Source: Candidatus Aminicenantota bacterium | GTDB taxonomy: Bacteria; Acidobacteriota; Aminicenantia; Aminicenantales; Aminicenantaceae | DNA length: 34,993 nucleotides | Direction of reading: 5' to 3' | Assembly (NCBI GenBank): GCA_020348385.1 | Contig: CP070750.1 | Coordinates: forward strand, 3,806,653-3,841,645 | Shown here: positions 30,229 to 34,993 of the stretch, piece after piece | Position numbering within the stretch: position 1 is the first letter of the stretch | How the letters are laid out: each line of letters starts with the position of its first letter | Program-made: the position numbers and the translations under genes | The notes under the pieces: generated by a model | Databases searched by the model: none | Told to the model about the DNA's origin: nothing | Seen by the model: only the letters and a program-made list of their open reading frames with translations

Positions 30229-31236
30229 TTGAAGAATACATTGATGTGTTTCATCCTGATTCTCTGTGCGATTATTCTGCATGCGGAGAAAGTGGCGGAA
30301 TTTCCCGAGATGATGCAGCCTGCGAGGATCAAGATCGACGGGAATGAGATGTTTGTCGTGGACAGTCGGTCAAAGATCGAAGTGTATTCCCTATCAGAGC
30401 AGATGTTGCTTCGTGAGATTTCGAAGAAGGGACAAGGGCCGGGTGAGTTCCAATATCTTCCTTTTTTGAAGATTTTTCCCGATTCTCTGTTTCTCGGGGC
30501 TTATACCAAAGTTATGGTATTTTCTAAGGACGGAAAACTCATCGAGGAAAACAGACAGTTTCCTGTCACCAAAGCATTGCCTGCGGGGGATAACTATGTT
30601 TCCTTCGGAACAGTAAGGGAGGGCGAGGATATCTACCGAACGGTTAATCTTATAGGTTCTGATATGAAGCAGATAAAAGAGCTTCACCGTCATTTAAGAG
30701 TGAGAAGAAAGGGAGGAATCAACCCGATTCGAGATTACATGAATTTTGATACGTTAGGAAATCGTATTTTCATTGCCGACAGCCGCGAGGGATTTGTGAT
30801 TGAAGTGTTTGACAGCTCCGGAGAGAAGGAATACATCATCGACAAAGAGCTGGAAAAAATCCGGATCACAAACGAATTCAAAACAGCCTACATCGAACAG
30901 CTGACATCCAGACCTGGGGGTCAGGGACAGGAATGGAAGACGGCGGTTGACCAATGGGGAGTGGAATACGACAGATTTTTTCCGGATATCAGAGAATTTC
31001 AGGTTGCCGATGACAGGATCTATGTGCAGACATACAAGACCGAGCAGAGGAAAACAGAATTTATCATCTTGGATTTGAAAGGAAGTTCATCCCAGTCGGT
31101 CTTTTTGCCCCTGTATGAAGAGGGGAGCCTGGTCGACAAATATGTCTATACCTTCCATAAGGGAGATTATTACTATTTAAAATACAACGACGACAAAGAA
31201 ATGTGGGAGCTCCACCGGTTGGATTTGTCATCATAA
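30229..31236 (+). CDS. Secreted 6-bladed beta-propeller protein
   Basis: This 335-residue protein has a short signal peptide (MKNTLMCFILILCAIILHAE from the chosen start). NHL/6-bladed-propeller-like repeats follow, for example IKIDGNEMFVVDSRSKIEVY, KGQGPGEFQYLP (a hallmark of this group in Acidobacteria and Bacteroidetes), GNRIFIADSREGFVIEVFD and ADDRIYVQTYK. Such proteins are extracytoplasmic and probably bind ligands or other proteins; no catalytic residues are evident. The start is TTG at 30229, with AAGGAGG 5 nt upstream. An in-frame TTG at 30202 would break the signal peptide and has no ribosome site. It is divergent from the sigma factor gene and 75 nt upstream of the esterase gene. Confidence 0.82.
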   Translation: MKNTLMCFILILCAIILHAEKVAEFPEMMQPARIKIDGNEMFVVDSRSKIEVYSLSEQMLLREISKKGQGPGEFQYLPFLKIFPDSLFLGAYTKVMVFSKDGKLIEENRQFPVTKALPAGDNYVSFGTVREGEDIYRTVNLIGSDMKQIKELHRHLRVRRKGGINPIRDYMNFDTLGNRIFIADSREGFVIEVFDSSGEKEYIIDKELEKIRITNEFKTAYIEQLTSRPGGQGQEWKTAVDQWGVEYDRFFPDIREFQVADDRIYVQTYKTEQRKTEFIILDLKGSSSQSVFLPLYEEGSLVDKYVYTFHKGDYYYLKYNDDKEMWELHRLDLSS

Positions 31237-31238
31237 AA

Positions 31239-31251
31239 ACGATCTGATCGT
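31239..31251. repeat. 13-bp perfect odd palindrome ACGATCTGATCGT
   Basis: This palindrome lies 3 nt after the beta-propeller stop codon and upstream of the esterase gene. The loop would be too tight for a strong terminator, so an operator for the esterase gene is the better guess; a regulator is not identified. Confidence 0.35.
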
Positions 31252-31311
31252 ATTAATATTTGAGACATATTTGTATCATCCGAATTGTGCTCTAGGAAAA
31301 AGGAGTGCTGT

Positions 31312-32817
31312 ATGCTTGCGAAACGAGTTGTCCCCTGTTTGATTTTCATTTGGATCCTATCCCTATTTTTCTGCACCCCTGAATCTGGTTCTCTTGAGTT
31401 CCGCGTTCGGTTCACCCAGGATGTGAGCATGGAACCGATTTCGGGCAGAGTTTTTGTCATGCTGGATGACGATCCCAAAAGCAATCCCATGTTCAGCGAA
31501 AAGATTATTTTTGCCGTCGATGTGGAAAACTGGATCCCAGGTGATGAGGTGATCCTGGATAAAAAAGCCATGGATTTTCCCTACCGAATGGATCAGCTTC
31601 CCGAGAGCGAATACTCCGTCCGGGCTTTGGTGGACAGGAACAATCTGGATTGGGGATTGCCCGATGCACCGGGTAATGCCTACAGTTCCAAAGCGGTTAT
31701 GGATATTGCCAAGGAACCGGTTCGCTTGACTATCGACAACTTGGTAACCCAAAAACCATTCGAAGAGACGGAGATACACAAAGAAGTCCGTATCACCAGC
31801 AAATTCTTGAGTGATTTCTACGGACGTCCGATCGAAATCGAGGCGGCTGTGATTTTGCCCTCTTCCTACCAAAAAAATACGGACAGATTTTATCCTGTGG
31901 TGTACACCTTCCCCGGATTCGGCGGCCTTCACGACCACATTGCCATGGGCGAATGGAATCAAAACCGGTATGGCATGAACAAGCTGGGGATGGATAAGAT
32001 TTTTGTTTTTTTGAGCCATGATTGTCCGCTGGGATATCATTGTTTTGCCGATTCGGAAAACAACGGTCCCCGCGGGCAAGCCCTGGTCGAGGAATTTCTT
32101 CCCTACATCGAAAAACATTTCCGTGTGATTCCCGAGGCAAACGGCCGGTTATTGACGGGCCAATCCTCAGGGGCATGGGCGAGTCTGTGGCTTCAGGTAA
32201 CGTATCCGGATTCTTTTGGTGGGGCCTGGCCGGTCTCTCCCGATCCGGTAGATTTTCGTCATTTTCTAGGAGTGAATCTGTATGATCCAGCAGAAAATGC
32301 CTTTTTTGAGAAGGATGGAACGCTAAGACCTTTGATCGTAAAGGGAAGTGATACCGTTTACACCTGGAAAGACATTTCAGATAAAGAGCTCATCACCGGG
32401 CCCGGTGGGTGGATGAACACTTTCGAAGGCGTATTCAGCCCCAAAGGAAAAGACGATAATCCTGTGTATATGTGGGGAAGGGAAACGGGAGAGATCGACC
32501 GCGAAGTTGTCGAATTCTGGAAACGTTATGACATCCGCCTTGTATTGGAGAAGAATTGGCAAACTCTGGGTCCGAAGCTCAAGGAAAAACTTTACATCTA
32601 CGTGGCCGACGATGACGATGCGCGCTTGGATGATCCGATCAGGCTTTTTCAGAAATCCATGGAAGAATTGGGGAGCGATGCTTTTATCAGGATTCTGGAC
32701 TCTGGGGGTCACGGGGACGGCGTCTGGAAACAGGTAATACAGGAGATCCATGAACAGATGGATGCGCGTCTTCTGAAGTCCTATCCTGAGCTGGAAAAAT
32801 TCGCCAATAAAAAATAA
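31312..32817 (+). CDS. Secreted alpha/beta-hydrolase, putative esterase (esterase D/enterochelin-esterase type)
   Basis: This 501-residue protein has an N-terminal export signal (LIFIWILSLFFC), an Ig-like beta-rich region (about 25-170) and an esterase domain (about 175-490). In the esterase domain, VVYTFPGFGGLHDH forms the oxyanion region, and the nucleophile elbow GQSSG in LLTGQSSGAWASLWLQ carries the Ser. YVADDDDARLDDPI may supply the Asp, and SGGHGDGVW the catalytic His. This architecture is seen in putative esterases that deacylate carbohydrates or other esters outside the cell. ATG 31312 has AAGGAG upstream; a TTG at 31285 would extend the N-terminus unhelpfully. A Cys after the hydrophobic core is not in a good lipobox. 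Substrate unknown. Confidence 0.82.
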   Translation: MLAKRVVPCLIFIWILSLFFCTPESGSLEFRVRFTQDVSMEPISGRVFVMLDDDPKSNPMFSEKIIFAVDVENWIPGDEVILDKKAMDFPYRMDQLPESEYSVRALVDRNNLDWGLPDAPGNAYSSKAVMDIAKEPVRLTIDNLVTQKPFEETEIHKEVRITSKFLSDFYGRPIEIEAAVILPSSYQKNTDRFYPVVYTFPGFGGLHDHIAMGEWNQNRYGMNKLGMDKIFVFLSHDCPLGYHCFADSENNGPRGQALVEEFLPYIEKHFRVIPEANGRLLTGQSSGAWASLWLQVTYPDSFGGAWPVSPDPVDFRHFLGVNLYDPAENAFFEKDGTLRPLIVKGSDTVYTWKDISDKELITGPGGWMNTFEGVFSPKGKDDNPVYMWGRETGEIDREVVEFWKRYDIRLVLEKNWQTLGPKLKEKLYIYVADDDDARLDDPIRLFQKSMEELGSDAFIRILDSGGHGDGVWKQVIQEIHEQMDARLLKSYPELEKFANKK

Positions 32818-32828
32818 AAGAACAGATA

Positions 32829-32852
32829 AAAAAATAGAACCGTCCCCTTTTT
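32829..32852. repeat. Short recurrent-type motif, AAAAGGGGACGGTTCTATTT on the - strand
   Basis: The strand facing the dehydrogenase stop codon reads AAAAGGGGACGGTTCTATTT. From general knowledge, this class of string (GGGGACGG/GGGGTCAGACC) recurs in many genomes near REP-type Y1 transposase genes. It fills the space between the convergent esterase and dehydrogenase genes and may be a relic of an insertion. Confidence 0.3.
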
Positions 32853-33885
32853 AGGGATGGATGATGGCCTTGATGACACCATCGCGGTAGTTTTCGACAA
32901 GATCAAATGCCTCCTGGGCTTCCTCCAGGCGGAAAGAATGGGTCACCATAAAATCTAAATCCTGTGCCCTCCGAGAAATGAGATCGACGGCGGCCGCGAT
33001 GCAGTCGTTCTGCCGCCGGACGTTCTGAATGGTGAGCTCTTTGCGGCGGAGTTTGTGAACATCGAAGGTGGCGAGATCAATATCAGGTATGCCGACTATC
33101 ATCAATTTTCCGCCCGGCTTGAGCAGCTCCACAGCTTGATCCAAAGCTTCCTGATCGCCGCAGCATTCGAAAACGGCATCCAATCCCGATGACTCGATTT
33201 CCAAAATATTTGTGACGATATCCAAGCGGTCTGGATTCCCTGTCCAGGCTGCTCCGGCCTTTTGTGCTGCCTCAAGACGGCCGTCGATTTTATCCGTCAT
33301 GTAAATTTTTTGGATGCCTGTGTCCTTGGCCGCTAGTCCGACGCTCAAACCGATCGGCCCGGCACCGAGTACGGCGATAGAGGAGATCGGGGAATCGCCC
33401 ATTAGTCGAACGGAATAGATGCCTATAGATAGAGGTTCGGCCAAAATGCCCAGTTTTGTGCTTGTGCTCTCATCGAGGAGATAACAATTGGATTCGGGCA
33501 TCACGATAAATTCCGCCAAGCTCCCGGGCATCTGCCCCGGGCAGCCGAGAAAACGGAGGTTACGGCATGTGTTCGGTCTGCTGTCCAGGCACTGATCACA
33601 TGTCCCGCAGGAGACAGCCGGGTCCACGACCACCCTGTCGCCTGGTTTGACTTTATGGACATCTCTGCCTGCTTCCTTGACCTCGGCCACGCATTCATGC
33701 CCGATTATGAAGGGAAATTGGACCACATCGCTCCCGATTCTCCCTGTGGAATAATACTGGAGGTCAGAACCGCATAGGCCGACTGCGGCGATGCGGAGCA
33801 GAACATCTGTATCTGTTTGGATGGATGGGAAAGGCGCATCCTCAATTTCGATCTTCCGGATGTCGGTCAGGAGAGCTGCTTTCAT
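32851..33885 (-). CDS. Zinc-dependent medium-chain dehydrogenase (polyol/sorbitol dehydrogenase type)
   Basis: This 344-residue enzyme of the MDR superfamily oxidises a secondary alcohol such as a polyol or sugar alcohol to a ketone using NAD(P). Catalytic zinc ligands are Cys38 (VGLCGSD), His63-Glu64 (GHECVAEV) and probably the Glu of MPESNC. A structural zinc site is formed by Cys93, Cys96, Cys99 and Cys107 (CGTCDQCLDSRPNTC). The Rossmann domain has LGAGPIGLSVG. Sequence alone cannot separate L-iditol, L-fucose-derived or threonine dehydrogenases. It lies 43 nt downstream of the FucI-type isomerase gene on the same strand, so a role in sugar catabolism is likely. The ribosome site is weak (AGGGA, 9 nt from the ATG). 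Confidence 0.88.
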   Translation of the reverse strand: MKAALLTDIRKIEIEDAPFPSIQTDTDVLLRIAAVGLCGSDLQYYSTGRIGSDVVQFPFIIGHECVAEVKEAGRDVHKVKPGDRVVVDPAVSCGTCDQCLDSRPNTCRNLRFLGCPGQMPGSLAEFIVMPESNCYLLDESTSTKLGILAEPLSIGIYSVRLMGDSPISSIAVLGAGPIGLSVGLAAKDTGIQKIYMTDKIDGRLEAAQKAGAAWTGNPDRLDIVTNILEIESSGLDAVFECCGDQEALDQAVELLKPGGKLMIVGIPDIDLATFDVHKLRRKELTIQNVRRQNDCIAAAVDLISRRAQDLDFMVTHSFRLEEAQEAFDLVENYRDGVIKAIIHP

Positions 33886-33928
33886 ACGATTATATCCCTA
33901 TGTTTTATTTGATTAGATTAGCCTGTCA

Positions 33929-34993
33929 TCAACCGAACGGATTTTCTCCCGAATAACACATACTCTCTGGTCGATTAAATCCTATATCTTCCACACCGAG
34001 CATCTTTGTCGCGCTGAAAAGGGCTTTTCCCGCGTGCTTAAACGCCACGGCCGTGTGGTGGGGGAATCTTTTTTCGATCAGGACATGGCGGTAAAACCGT
34101 CCCATTTGTTCGATGGCAAAAACCCCGATGCTCCCGAAAGATTTGGGATCGACATCGAGAACTTCCCCCTCTGCCACATAGGCGCGGAGTTTCGCATCGG
34201 CTGTCGACTGAAGCCTGAAAATGGTGATCTCGCCCGGGCGGATCCTTCCCTCCAGTGTTCCCCGGGTTATGTCCGGCTCTTCGCCAGCCTCCAAAAGCCG
34301 GTTCATGATGAGTTGGAATTTCATCGCGCCGTCCAGCAGACAGGAAGCCGCCGTGTTGCCGCAATGGAATCCCATGAAAAGGTCGCCGTTTTTGTAATCG
34401 CCGATCTGATCCCTGGCTTCTTCATACATATCCGGAGGAACCGTGTTGTTGATGTCCAGAAGCGTGGCCGGAAGTTCGGTGGCGCAGGTGGCCATGTATT
34501 CGCTCAAGGCCCCGTAGATATCCACCTCGCACGCTACCGGTATTCCCTGGGAAGCCAACCGGGAGTTCACATAACAGGGGACAAACCCGAAATAACTCTC
34601 GAATGCTGGCCAGCACTTGTTGGCGAAAACGCCGAACTCCGAAGCGCCCAGATGGTCTTGCTGGAATTTGGTCAAGGCCACTTCGTATTGCGCCAGTTTC
34701 TCGAGAAGGTCAGGATAAGCGTTCCCCTTTCCCAACTCCTTGGCCATGTCCTCCACAACACTCTTAACGGCCGGATCTCCTTTGGCTTTGAGGAAGATGT
34801 CGTAAAGGTCCAATTCGCTGTTTTCCATGATCTCGATACCCAGGTCATACAGGGGTTTGATCGGGGCATTGCAGGCTAGAAAATCCTGGGGACGGGGGCC
34901 GAAAGCGATAATCTTGAGTTTATTCAGGCCGTTAATTATCCGGGCCACGGGAATGAAATCGGCGATTTTGCAAGCCACGTCTTCGGCTGTGCC
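33929..34993 (-). CDS. FucI/AraA-superfamily sugar isomerase (partial, 5' end beyond the window)
   Basis: At least 354 residues of a FucI-type ketol isomerase are present. The frame stays open to the window edge, and GTG 34978 is internal. Likely Mn2+-binding elements are the Glu of ACEVDIYGALSEYM, the Asp of LLDINNTVPPDM and a His of RFPHHTAVAFKHAG. Family members interconvert aldoses and ketoses (L-fucose, D- or L-arabinose, rhamnose). Here the C-terminus ends MCYSGENPFG. It precedes the zinc dehydrogenase on the same strand, consistent with a catabolic operon whose other genes lie past the right edge. The specific sugar cannot be assigned. Confidence 0.8.
   Translation of the reverse strand, partial: GTAEDVACKIADFIPVARIINGLNKLKIIAFGPRPQDFLACNAPIKPLYDLGIEIMENSELDLYDIFLKAKGDPAVKSVVEDMAKELGKGNAYPDLLEKLAQYEVALTKFQQDHLGASEFGVFANKCWPAFESYFGFVPCYVNSRLASQGIPVACEVDIYGALSEYMATCATELPATLLDINNTVPPDMYEEARDQIGDYKNGDLFMGFHCGNTAASCLLDGAMKFQLIMNRLLEAGEEPDITRGTLEGRIRPGEITIFRLQSTADAKLRAYVAEGEVLDVDPKSFGSIGVFAIEQMGRFYRHVLIEKRFPHHTAVAFKHAGKALFSATKMLGVEDIGFNRPESMCYSGENPFG

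Noticed and set aside
31363..32118. A 251-codon - strand frame inside the esterase gene
   Set aside because: It is antisense to a protein with signal, nucleophile elbow and catalytic residues; its translation looks like no known family.
34034..34879. A 281-codon + strand frame opposite the sugar isomerase
   Set aside because: The isomerase frame carries family motifs; this frame has none and is an artefact of codon bias.
1..34993. tRNA, rRNA, CRISPR array or complete insertion sequence
   Set aside because: No regularly spaced repeats, tRNA-like cloverleaf, rRNA-like sequence or transposase was seen on reading; a tRNAscan or Infernal run was not possible.

Overview
The window is a bacterial chromosome segment of about 50% GC with 24 protein genes, one of them broken by a frameshift and one cut by the right edge. 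No rRNA, tRNA, CRISPR array, phage or intact insertion sequence was found. Gene content suggests an acidobacterial or Aminicenantes-like bacterium: a PadR regulator with a duplicated, ATPase-less FtsX-type permease, a full-length exported tricorn-type protease, a secreted 6-bladed beta-propeller protein, amphi-Trp-like repeat proteins and UPF0182 proteins. This placement is inference; no marker gene is present. TTG or GTG starts are common, and consensus AAGGAGG ribosome sites precede many genes.

Left part (1-10053, all + strand): a strong sigma70-type promoter drives PadR, two tandem HAAS-domain membrane proteins and a two-module permease. An exported AbgB-like M20 peptidase follows, then two ABC half-exporters that look like an asymmetric heterodimer with one degenerate and one canonical ATP site.

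Middle part (10054-18774, mixed strands): a CPBP-family membrane protease with an altered motif and a frameshifted small membrane protein lie on the - strand. An HtrA-like secreted serine protease is on +. A nucleotide-sugar-type epimerase homologue and a tricorn protease are on -. An ArsB-like permease on + ends this part.

Right-centre part (30011 down to 18811, all - strand): seven genes point the same way. In transcription order they are an ECF sigma factor, its zinc-finger anti-sigma factor, two paralogous exported proteins each built of about four amphi-Trp-like repeats, a large UPF0182 membrane protein, an LPG-synthase-like (UPF0104) flippase-type protein, and a second UPF0182 protein. 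The last three are packed with a 1-nt gap and an 8-nt overlap. This run is the best candidate here for an undescribed envelope system.

Right part (30066-34993): a divergent regulatory region leads into a beta-propeller protein and a secreted esterase on +. A medium-chain zinc dehydrogenase and a FucI-type sugar isomerase, cut by the window edge, look like a sugar catabolism pair on -.

Three paralogous gene pairs (HAAS, amphi-Trp, UPF0182) lie in 30 kb, so local duplication has shaped this region.
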